A DNA stretch of 29,615 nt, taken from positions 13,506 through 43,120 of the forward strand of contig VHZZ01001391.1 of the NCBI GenBank assembly GCA_009801015.1, read 5' to 3'. Under the pieces are notes generated by a model, which was given only the letters and a program-made list of their open reading frames with translations, was not told where the DNA came from and made no database searches. Shown one piece after another: positions 8,327-17,633 of this stretch. The position numbers and the translations under genes were made by a program. Each line of letters starts with the position of its first letter. Positions within the stretch are counted from its first letter, which is position 1. The stretch comes from Silene noctiflora. Taxonomy: Eukaryota; Streptophyta; Magnoliopsida; Caryophyllales; Caryophyllaceae.

Positions 8327-11065
8327 ATGGCAGCTGCAGCTTCAACAACAGTATTAGGCATTAATTGTGCATCTAATTTTTGCACTCATAAATCCAAGTT
8401 ATCTCGTCCTTCTCATTCTCCTTTTACTGTCAAAATGGCGGTTTCCGTTGACGAGACGAAGAAGACTTACACACTTAAGAAATCTGAGGAAGCCTTTAAA
8501 ATTGCCAAGGTTTACTTTACTTTACTTTACCCTTTTACTTAATCTTCTTACTTTTTATATTTAATTGTGATTCTGGTTTTGTTTGAGGTATTATGGTATT
8601 GATAATTGAGAATTGGAATGTCGAATTTCAATTTAATCGGTTTCGGGTTATTGAATGGAGTAACTCTTTGGTTTATAAAGTGACCGTCTTAGTCGAGTAG
8701 TTAAGACGGGACAATAGGTTCCTGGGTCGAATCCCCTACCCTTGATTGTACAATCGAACTAAGTGTGCGCTTTGTTAGAACCAAAAAAAAAAAAAAAAAA
8801 AAAAAGTTAGCCTGCTAGAGTTCGCAAGTAAATGTGATGATAGTTTTGGGGTTGCCCTTGTTTTAGTCCTTACTTCTTTCTCGCGAAGCATTACATAGAG
8901 TTGTGATCGAACTTAACCTAGGCCTGAACAGCGTGAGAATCTGAGCATATATCATTCTGTCATCCTTCTTGTTATCTCAGTTTGATGCTGGATTTAAATA
9001 TGAGGAATCATTATCTACAGAGCTCGATGTACTTATTTGTTAGCTAGTTTTTGAGATACAAGACTAGCATAACTTAATACCCCTTTGATCGATATTTCAT
9101 ATGCCTGATGGTAGATGATTCTTACGTTTGTTGGTTGTAGCTACCATGAGTGGTTCAGTACACTTTATTATGTTTATGACACCTGATTTATCATCTTCAG
9201 TCTAGATCTAATTTTGGCGTCATTGTGTTTCAGGAGTTGATGCCTGGAGGAGTAAATTCCCCAGTTCGTGCCTTCAAGTCTGTCGGAGGGCAGCCCATTA
9301 TAATCGATTCGGTCAAGGGTTCTCACATGTGGGATATAGATGGCAATGAGTACATTGACTATGTAGGCTCTTGGGGACCAGCTATTATTGGCCATGCTGA
9401 TGATGAGGTTTTTTCCCCTCACCTTTTACATTTTTATATGTTACATTTTACGGAGTACTTGACAAATTAGTTTTCATCTCGTATGTTGTGGTTTGATCAA
9501 GGTGAACCTATGTTAAGATTTTCATTCACCTTGTTGATCTACTTTTTCCCTGCCTTATGTTGGTTAAAGTGTCACCTAGAGTTTCACCAGTTTTTGCAAA
9601 CCACCAAATTGGTGGTGAAAGTGAAGCTTCAATGAAATTTACTACTCGTATAAGTTCATCCAAATATGTCTTACTCTTACATTTCAGTTTGGGCTGGGTG
9701 AGTGTCCGCCACTTTGTTCAGACACGCCAGTTTTACATTTCATTATAGGCTATAAGCATGAAACTTTTTCACAAAATTGTTGTGTCCAACATTCTGATAC
9801 CATGTTTACCGTGTCGCACACACTTGTAGGGGAGTCGGAGTAATGTAGATCCAAGAGATTTTAAATTGATGTCATTAACCTAATCTTCCTTCACATCATT
9901 CTAAACAAAGTGTAAATGCCCAATAGTCAAAGGGTTAAACTAGTATCTGTCATATCATGTGTGTTGGCGTGTGTTATTGACCTCTCAACATTAACAGGTA
10001 CTTGCAGCCTTGGCTGAAACCATGAAAAAGGGGACAAGTTTTGGAGCTCCATGCCTTCTCGAGAACACCCTGGCTGAGATGGTCATATCAGCAGTTCCAA
10101 GTATTGAGATGGTCCGATTTGTGAACTCGGGGACTGAGGCATGTATGGGTGTTCTCCGTTTGGCTCGTGCATTCACCGGCAGACAAAAGATACTGAAGTT
10201 CGAGGGTTGCTACCACGGCCATGCCGACCCTTTTCTTGTCAAGGCAGGCAGTGGAGTTGCTACTCTTGGGCTTCCTGACTCCCCAGGTGTTCCCAAGGCT
10301 GCCACCGCAGACACCCTAACGTCTCCCTACAATGATTTGGAAACTGTGAAAGCACTTTTTGAGGCTAACAAAGGAGAAATTGCTGCCATTATTCTCGAAC
10401 CTGTTGTGGGAAATGCCGGCTTTATCCAGCCAAACCCTGGCTTCCTTGAAGCCCTTCGTGAGATTACGAAAGCAAACGACTCTCTCTTGATATTCGATGA
10501 GGTAATGACCGGATTCCGACTGGCCTATGGGGGAGCACAAGAATATTTCAATATAACCCCCGATCTTACTACCCTCGGGAAAATCATTGGTGGGGGACTA
10601 CCAGTTGGCGCCTATGGAGGAAGACGGGATATCATGGAGATGGTGGCTCCTGCGGGTCCCATGTACCAAGCAGGTACCCTGAGCGGGAACCCGTTGGCCA
10701 TGACAGCCGGCATCCATACACTCAAACGATTAATGCAGCCCGGAAGTTACCAACATTTAGATAAGATTACCAGTGAACTCACTCGGGGCATAATTGATGC
10801 GGGGAAGAAAACTGGGCATGCCATATGTGGAGCTTATATAAGTGGGATGTTTGGGTTTTTCTTCACTGACGGGCCCGTCTACAACTTTGAGGATGCGAAG
10901 AAGAGTGACGTGGCAAAGTTTGGGCGGTTTTACAGGAAAATGTTAGAGGAAGGCGTGTATTTTGCACCTTCACAATTTGAAGCTGGATTTACAGGCTTGG
11001 CACACACTGATGACGACATTCAACAGACGATTGCAGCAGCTGAGAAGGTCCTTCGGGAGATATAG
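8327..11065 (+). CDS. GSA: glutamate-1-semialdehyde 2,1-aminomutase, plastid precursor
   Basis: PLP-dependent enzyme converting glutamate 1-semialdehyde to 5-aminolevulinate, the last step of the C5 pathway feeding chlorophyll and haem synthesis in plastids. Three exons: 8327-8509, 9234-9407 and 9998-11065, all junctions in phase 0 with GT..AG introns, giving 474 aa, normal for plants. Residues 1-37 are rich in Ala, Ser and Thr and look like a transit peptide, with the mature protein from about AVSVDE. Class-III aminotransferase features follow: [66 protein letters not shown], and [18 protein letters not shown] holding the PLP-binding lysine (Lys314 in this model). It ends [10 protein letters not shown]. 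The start ATG is in good context (TTAGCCATGG). No damage is seen. The symbol follows Arabidopsis GSA (bacterial hemL). Confidence 0.97.
8681..8805 (+). mobile_element. tRNA-derived SINE with poly(A) tail, GSA intron 1
   Basis: A pol III A-box-like stretch, TTAGTCGAGTAGTTAAGACG (8689-8708), resembles the A-box region of Leu/Ser-type tRNAs (GGCCGAGTGGTTAAGGCG) with G-to-A changes. It is followed by a B-box-like GGGTCGAATCCCC at 8724-8736. After a short unrelated body the element ends in 23 consecutive A (8783-8805). It is thus a short tRNA-derived retroposon in the same sense as GSA. No target-site duplication was found by eye, so the left end is approximate. Confidence 0.65.
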
Positions 11066-11146
11066 AAACTTGGATTACGTTACCATTGATTTCCAGTTTT
11101 GTAGGTCCGGCATTTAATTGATGAACTATATCCTTGTATTATTTCA

Positions 11147-11152
11147 AATAAA
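11147..11152 (+). terminator. GSA: polyadenylation signal of GSA
   Basis: AATAAA lies 82 bases after the GSA stop codon, within a TG/T-rich 3' flank (ATGTGGTTGTAGTTTAG follows). This is a plausible near-upstream element for cleavage and polyadenylation. Plant signals are loose, so the exact site is inferred. Confidence 0.5.
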
Positions 11153-12217
11153 TGTGGTTGTAGTTTAGTCTCGAGATTTTCTATGTTACTTGTATCTTCC
11201 CAAGTGTTAGACTGTCACAGGATACGACTGAGGCGTGCTTAATGTAAACATCTACTATCTGATCGCTCCTACCCCGAAACTTTGGTTTTAACTTTTAAGT
11301 TGAGAATTTCAAGTACTCCAGTCATTCTATGAATTTAGAGGATCAATGTAATAGTGATTGTTCATAACGGTGTTGTGATTAAATTTAGGATTTTATCTAC
11401 AATTTATCAAGTTGATAAAACTCTCTTAAAACTGAGTTAATTTCAAGGATTGCATTGTAGAAAGATATATGAAGAAGCCAAGGTTTTTCTTCGTGTTTGT
11501 TTTTTCTTCAAACCCCTAATACGCTCTTAATTGAAGGTCGGCATGCCAGTCTTTTTCTGGCCGAGAAAGAGAGAAAGTCTCTCCCCGTAAAGCCTTAATT
11601 AGATGCTAATCGCTACGGAGAACATTTTTCAGTGATCTGCATATATTGCTCGAGTCTACAAATCCGCGTTTCCTTAAGTTTAACATCTGTTAATATTAAT
11701 AGTAAATTATTAATCTTTCGTAACATTATGAGTATTGTAAATCTGTAATTACTGAACTGATCTTTCTCCAACAATGATCTAAATGGTCTTATCTCAGCTA
11801 AGTCTAATTTTATGAATAATGGATTTGTGCAATACGCCTTTTTTTTCAAGAAAGAGAACATTGAATTATGACAAGAGACCGTCTCATATATACAAGTAGT
11901 AATTTTAGTATACCGTCTTTTATTTCAATTGGCAATAAAAGTACTTAACTGGAAAAAAAAATGTATGAACTCTAGATTTATATTTCAAAAAGAGCACAGC
12001 TGTTGTTATAACTTGCCATTAGCCACACACACAAACAAAGCTATATATATAATTTTTTTCACAGTAATTTTGGGTTTTCCATTACAGAAAATAGCTCTAT
12101 ATAGGTTCGTGTTACTGGTACACAAAAGTAGCAAAGATTTCAAGAAAATAACTTGTCGTCTTATCGAGAAAGGACTCGGTTTGTTGGATGCACAAATATT
12201 GCTCTCTGTTCTCCTTC
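11153..12217. other. convergent intergenic region between GSA and MUB
   Basis: It holds the 3' ends of the two converging genes and no supported gene of its own. AT-rich. The stretch around 11480-11620 (TTCTTCGTGTTTG..GGCCGAGAAAGAGAGAAAG) is more GC-rich than its surroundings and may be an old transposon fragment, unassigned. Near 11878-11925 a short ACCGTCT..CCGTCTT pair may be a small inverted-repeat remnant. Confidence 0.35.
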
Positions 12218-15200
12218 CTACATAATGCAGCATGAGCACACAAATTTCTTTGATTCTTCAATCTTCTTTTCTGCTCACAACAAAACAAAAGCCATGGTTT
12301 CAGATTATAATTGCAACTTCATGAAACAACAAGTATGATCTAATTGCACAGATACTAAGTGCAGAGTGGACAGTGTGAAACTGCAGCAAATGGGGAAGAA
12401 TAGCTTCCGAAATCCTCTTGGGAAACAGCTGTTGACAAAGCTAACAGCATAAGACTCATCTCCTATACTCACATGCACTTGTGAAATAGTGCAGCACTTA
12501 GCAGCAAACAACAACAACAACAAGAACAACAACAACATTAGCCTTCTGCATGGAAAGGCTCCCACCCAATGGCAAGGTAAGAGGGTAAGATGTACACGAC
12601 TTTACCTTACCCCTCTCAAAGCCTTTCTAGATGACCCATAATGAAAACTGCATTGCAAATTGCATTGACCGACTACTACTTCAGAATATTGATTAGTCAA
12701 TCATTTAGTTTTTGTCCATCATGTTCGAACCAAATATTGTGCAGCAGTTACCAATACGGCAATACCAAGCAAATTTTCAGGGTTTCAAAATGCAAAGTCA
12801 CTAGGCATTCACCACAATTCCTTCAGGGATTCCATTCCTTTAGTTACATTGAGCAATTACATGACTGCTATGCGCCTATGCCAATGTAACCGTTATGCCA
12901 TGATCAATAGTTGAGCCCTCGATTATATCAATTGAGAGAGGGCTGGGATAAAATATCGTATTACATCTGGACTCCATAAACCACATAAAAGGGACCAATC
13001 TACTCGTGTACAAAGACCTTCAATCACCAGCCTCGCTCTAGTGCATCTCTAAATGATGGCAGACGATTGTTCCGAATATGTCATCATAGCTTATATATAT
13101 AGGGAATCAAAATGGAACCTTTACCACCTTCCTTCCATAGAATAACGAAATAGTGAATTCTAATCTTGTGGGTCACATTTTAGAGGGAAATAACCCCCTG
13201 CCCCCTCCCTTCTCCCTATGTGCTCTCCAGTGTTCCCTCCCTCCCTGGGCGAAAAAGAAGAATATGTCGGAACACGGCAGAGGACTGCTTTACAGGGAAA
13301 GGCCAGCAAATCTACTCTGCGCCTAAAGAATAGAAGGTGGTTGGGTGTGTGTGTAAGATAAAATTGTCACAGAGATGGAATGGTAAGTCGCGAACACTTC
13401 ACAGAAACACATCCACACAGAAAAGATCCTTCATTTTGATCTCATCTTACAATACAATATGTTATAGGATGTCAAGTAAATATATTTCCAAACTACTTTA
13501 TGGAGCTATGTTACTTCGACACAGCACTATGTCAATGTGTAGACTGATCGACACTGGCATTCCAAAACGACATTTGGACACTTCAATTTAGGCCAAACAA
13601 TATTCAGCCTTTTTCACAAAACAACTGTATCAACACTTGTAACTGTACCACGTCCTATGTTACCAGTTGAGTAGGAGTAAAATAGGACATAGCTAAGGAA
13701 TGTGGATTACGCTACAAACAAAACGCAACACTGTTTAAATGTAAAAACATATCAAATGCACCTGCTTTAGTCTTGGCTTGTGATGGTTGTACAACCACGT
13801 GCATCACCATGACTCCTCCAGCAAGCTCACCAAATGGCGCCCGGCATTGGCCAACTGTCTTATTGTTCTCCAATATCTTACCAAAACTTATCAACTTGAT
13901 CTCGTTTGCCACTTTTGGTAAAACAGTCTTGCCTGAAAACATGTTTATTGAAAATTATTACCAGAAATCAAAGTAAAATATACAAATAGATAACATCCGC
14001 CAGGATAATACCTAAAAGCTGCAACATCAAAATGTTGAAAGAAAAAGTCAAATCCACGACAACGAGATCAGCATAAATAAAAGTTCTCCGCAAGGGGCAA
14101 TGCATGACAGAAACTGTTCATACTAGCGGACCTAATGTGTATTATTTTAAGCTTCATAACATTATTGCTGATGAAGACAGCAACAAATACGTAGTTCTCA
14201 AAAACAAGCCATAATTCAAAGTTCACAAATAAGCTAGAAAAATAACTAGAATCCCAACACACTGCTCATATATTTTTTTAGTGGAAGATACACATTCTTA
14301 TTGATTTGATCCAGAACCAAAGAACAATTAGTCATTGGCTCCATAGGAAATGAAAATAAAAGGCAAGAATGTGATGAGAAAGGCCCCTAATAGTGTAATT
14401 TGTCTCTTGAAAATGTAAATCGTAAATTTGATTTTGACGATAATCGCTTTTCTAAAACTCTTGCTCAAATGATTTCGCTTTACCAAATACAGATATTTGG
14501 ATGAATGGGTTGAACAAATGATTTTGTTTCACCAAGTACAGATATTTCATTTCTCCGAAGAGGTTTAGCAAAAACTGTGAAATGCACAGGATTGAATACA
14601 AGCTTAAGATATCATAACCCGAAAAAAGAGAACAAAAAAGCTCCACTAGGACGATATGACGAATGCTAAGTCAGATAGACATTCTCGTAATTTAGTTGTA
14701 TTTCATCAAGGAACTATTTATTGGACTTAAATTCTACTATTATTCGAGAAGTAACCAAAGTGGATCTAAACATCAACGACTTAAATTTTATGTAACAGAT
14801 TAACATTAAGGGAGTGTTTGCATACAAAAAGAGGGAAGGGAAGGGGAGGTAAAGGGAAGAATAGGGAGGGAATGGGAAATAGAGAGATCTGTATTCCGTT
14901 TCCTCCAAGTACCTCCAACTGTATTTTGCTAACCAAGCAAAGAGAATTGCTCTGGTCCGCTCTCTTTCCCTACCGTCCCTTTCCCTTCATTTATACAAAG
15001 GGCAAGTGACATATACTCACAGCTAATGACACTTCCCCCGTCCAACCACTGCCCCTTTCACGTATAAATGTAACCAAAGTTACTCACTCAAATCTCACCG
15101 AGTCACAAACTGATTTGCACAAATTTTGTATTCCATCGCCATTATGATATTGTATTCGCATCACAGCGTATCGCGATATTTGTCCAAGATCCACCGTATT

Positions 15201-16304
15201 ATGGCATAATAAGCATGCTGTACATATTCTCTGTGTATTACGTATTTGTATTGGGACAGACTACAAATTAGACAACCCTGCTTCAAACATGAATAGCAGT
15301 CTGAAGATATCATAATCCATAACTAAAATAACATAGTTCTTGAATACTCCTTAATAGTTTGAAGATATCATAATACAAAACCGAGTCATAATAAAGCTGT
15401 GCTTGCATCAAGGAACTAACTACCAATCTATGCTAGACTTAAACGAAAAGGCTGCACTTAATAAAACTTATGGATCTAAGCATCAGAGCCTTCAATTTCG
15501 GACGACATACTAATATAAAGTGACATATAATCACAACCAATAGCACCTCACTGGTCTAGCAACTGCCCCTTTCACGGCATAAACTCACGTGCATTGTCCT
15601 TCAAACCCGAAAACTGAAAAGAAAACCCAACAGCCTAATTCCTACCATAGCAGTTAGCAACTATTAATTGAGCCGCACAAAAAACAACATTACCCCAGTG
15701 CCTCAATGGCTCCCGCAAATTGGGGAGTAAAGGGGTTCGGATGTACGTCACCTTACTCTTTTGTTAGCAACACAAAGAGACTTTTTCCAAATAACCTATA
15801 ACGAAAACTGCATCAAGAGCTGTGTCGATAAACTAGCACTTCACAAAAGAAGCACAGCCACTTTCGTGATCCATTTTGCTTTTCTTCCATCATAATCCAC
15901 AACCAATGAGTAATAATCTTTGGCTTCATCGAAAATGGGGGAAAAAAAAATCGAGCCACGCAATCGCAAACAAAACAACTAATCTTTACCATGCTAACCG
16001 TCCTATCATTCATACACAAAATTCCACTAAACTAAACAATCACACACAATCCAACACAAGCTAAACACTTACTACAATCCCATCAATCAAAAACAACATA
16101 AAATCATTTCTAAACATGTCCAAGAAGTAGAATCATAATACTAAAATCATGAGAATTATGAAGAAAGATGATACCTTTAGGCCACTCAGAAACAATTCTT
16201 TCCTTCAACATATCAACAGTAGATGTAGATGAGTAACGAAAAGGACCAATATCTGATCCATCATACAACCTAAACTTAATATCAACAAGATCTTCTTCCG
16301 GCAT
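12218..16304 (-). CDS. MUB: membrane-anchored ubiquitin-fold protein (MUB)
   Basis: Three coding exons: 16304-16175, 13932-13762 and 12270-12218. Both introns are GT..AG and interrupt codons after base 1, giving exactly 117 aa, the usual MUB length. Exon 1 encodes MPEEDLVDIKFRLYDGSDIG through WPK, the conserved N-terminus of the MUB ubiquitin-like fold. Exon 2 encodes KTVLPK.. through HVVVQPSQAKTKA, including the family signature GKILENNKTVGQC. Exon 3 is only 53 bases (EKKIEESKKFVCSCCIM) and supplies the lipid anchor: a C-terminal CaaX box, CCIM (Cys114), with Cys112 two residues before it as a possible palmitoylation site. Known MUBs are prenylated, sit on the plasma membrane and dock certain E2 ubiquitin-conjugating enzymes; they are not conjugated themselves because they lack a C-terminal Gly-Gly. 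A terminal Met suggests farnesylation. Intron 1 (2.2 kb) and intron 2 (1.5 kb) are loaded with repeats. Confidence 0.95.
12495..12700 (-). mobile_element. SINE copy in MUB intron 2
   Basis: The plus strand reads (CAA)n at 12507-12538, then ACATTAGCC.., AGGCTCCCACCCAATGG, GGTAAGAGGGTAAGATGTAC, ACTTTACCTTACCC, then AGATGACCCATAATGAAAAC and TGCATTGACCGACTACTACT. The blocks and their order match those at 15685 and 22518. The CAA run corresponds to a (TTG)n 3' tail on the minus strand, which is also the MUB sense strand. Ends are approximate. Confidence 0.6.
14597..15600. repeat. internal duplication in MUB intron 1
   Basis: Two diverged copies of one segment. Copy A (about 14600-14810 plus 15003-15070) runs AGATATCATAAC .. 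CATCAAGGAACTA .. GGACTTAAA .. TGGATCTAAACATCA .. AAGTGACATATACTCACAGC .. ACTGCCCCTTTCACG. Copy B (about 15357-15590) carries the same blocks in the same order: AGATATCATAAT, CATCAAGGAACTAA, AGACTTAAA, TGGATCTAAGCATCA, AAGTGACATATAATCACAAC, ACTGCCCCTTTCACG. A further partial copy of the start lies near 15299. Copy A is interrupted by the element at 14811-15002. Confidence 0.65.
14811..15002. mobile_element. MITE-like insertion in copy A of the intron duplication
   Basis: A purine-rich left side (GGGAGTGTTTGCATACAAAA then GAGGGAAGGGAAGGGGAGG) faces a complementary pyrimidine-rich right side (CTTTCCCTACCGTCCCTTTCCC then TTCATTTATACAAAG), so the ends form an imperfect terminal inverted repeat. 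The GGGAGTGTTTG start is typical of many plant hAT-like MITEs. The insertion is absent from copy B of the surrounding duplication, which defines its limits to within a few bases. Confidence 0.55.
15685..15910 (-). mobile_element. SINE copy in MUB intron 1
   Basis: The plus strand reads AACAACATTACCCCAGTGCC, TCAATGGCTCCCGCAAATTG, GGGGAGTAAAGGGGTTCGGA, TGTACGTCACCTTACTC, TGTTAGCAACACAAAGAGAC, then ACGAAAACTGCATCAAGAGC and AGAAGCACAGCCACTTTCGTG. It aligns block by block with the copy at 22518. The CCCAGTGCC..GGGGTTCGGATGTACG part resembles, in reverse, the conserved 3' domain shared by many angiosperm SINEs. Confidence 0.65.
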
Positions 16305-16700
16305 TTGATAATACTTACTGAGTTGACTCAACGATTCCACAAACACACACACACACTTCCTTGTTTCTTTCTATCTTTCTTTGTTTCTTTCTTCCCCACA
16401 AAAATTGGGACCACGATTCAGCAATCTGAGATTGACCCACATCATAAAACAACATTAATTCATCAAAATTACATGCAAATTAATCATAATTCAATCAAAT
16501 AATAACATGGTATGAGTCAATAATCTTACCTAAGATTTTGGAAGTTTGAATGAATTAAGTTGATTAGAACTGGATCTGGGATTAAGTGATGTATTGAAAC
16601 GCGGGTTAATAGTTATTGTTGTTGTAAAATTAAAAGGGTTTGACCAATTGAATTGAATTATTATGTATGTATGATGAGATGATGGGAGAAATGATATTAG
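16305..16700 (-). promoter_or_regulatory. MUB: MUB 5' UTR with probable leader intron
   Basis: Just upstream of the MUB ATG, the minus strand holds a GA-rich leader with a (GT)n run (plus 16342-16356). A good donor, TTAG|GTAAGATT (intron from 16529), and a good acceptor, CAATCTCAG|ATTGC (exon from 16425), define a possible 104-bp leader intron (16426-16529). The 12-mer CTGAGTTGACTC at plus 16319-16330 is the exact reverse complement of GAGTCAACTCAG found in the TPD1-like promoter. All of this is inferred from splice-site look only. Confidence 0.4.
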
Positions 16701-16877
16701 TTGTGATGTGAATTTTGATTGACAAAGGGAAAAACAACTAGGAAATGGGAAGGGGAGTCATACTACTCATAGGTCCCATTTCTTGGTTTATCATTCTATC
16801 AAATCTTAGTGCATCTATATCGTTTTCTTAACACTAATCACCCTTTACAAATATCAATTAAGAGTATCAAATTTTCG

Positions 16878-16932
16878 ATAAATCATAATCATAATCGTAA
16901 CAGTTGTCATAATCATAATCATAATCATAATA
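16878..16932. repeat. AATCAT microsatellite
   Basis: An imperfect run of AATCAT units, interrupted once by TCGTAACAGTTGTC, in the divergent region between MUB and the pseudouridine synthase gene. Confidence 0.8.
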
Positions 16933-17633
16933 TTAACTAATAATTTTTCTTCAAATTACTTTGGGTTGAATAAGTAGGTATTCTAATAGAGTGGATTGAA
17001 AATTATTAGGATGTGATATACTCGTATAAATATCATATGATAAAGATCATAGAAGAGAAGACGAAGTACTATATATTGTCTATGTAAGGTTTATTCGTGT
17101 GACGGTTGAGAACTAGTGAAAATGTGTACATTTGTGTTATGTTAGCTAATTGTGTCATGCTGCTACTAGAGGCCTTTGATCAATGGGGTAAAGGTCACGA
17201 ATTTACGAGTTCCAATATAAAACTCAATAATTATTTGTTTGTAGGTTCATATCTCATTAGACACGTAGCTTTTTGTTAGTGTGATTAATCCATGGAGTAA
17301 CTTTTATTGACCAACAATTCTATCTCAATTTTTTAACGTACTCGTTGTCGAGATCAAAACCATGAGAATTATAACAATAAAATGATAAATTATTGTTAAA
17401 CCTAAACTTGACCAACTCTTTTTATCCTATTTCGAACAATATCAAATCGCTATCTAACACTCTATTCCTATATAATCTCGTATCAAATTTTTCGAATTAA
17501 CATTAACAAATTTGAATTCAGGTCGACTTGAGCGAGATTGTCTCGGATTCGTATTCAGTAAAAGTTTCCCAAACTCTACCGACAAAAGTAGCTAGGGTCG
17601 TTATCAACCAAAGCATATGAACAAGTGCACAAA
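16933..17633. other. divergent intergenic region and 5' flank of pseudouridine synthase gene
   Basis: No gene supported. A TATA-like CTATATAAT lies at 17468-17476, about 160 bases before the start codon at 17634. A 6-codon upstream ORF starts at ATG17617 and ends in TGA at 17635-17637, overlapping the main start codon. Confidence 0.4.

Noticed and set aside
8689..8760. Functional tRNA gene
   Set aside because: A- and B-box-like motifs are present but the boxes are mutated, no cloverleaf can be drawn, and a 23-A tail follows. A SINE is the better reading.
12347..12420. Exon-like minus-strand stretch ending HCPLCT, with a possible acceptor, in intron 2 of MUB
   Set aside because: It could splice in phase to exon 2 but would give no CaaX box. 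The exon at 12218-12270 gives a perfect MUB tail, and no family match was recognised for this stretch.
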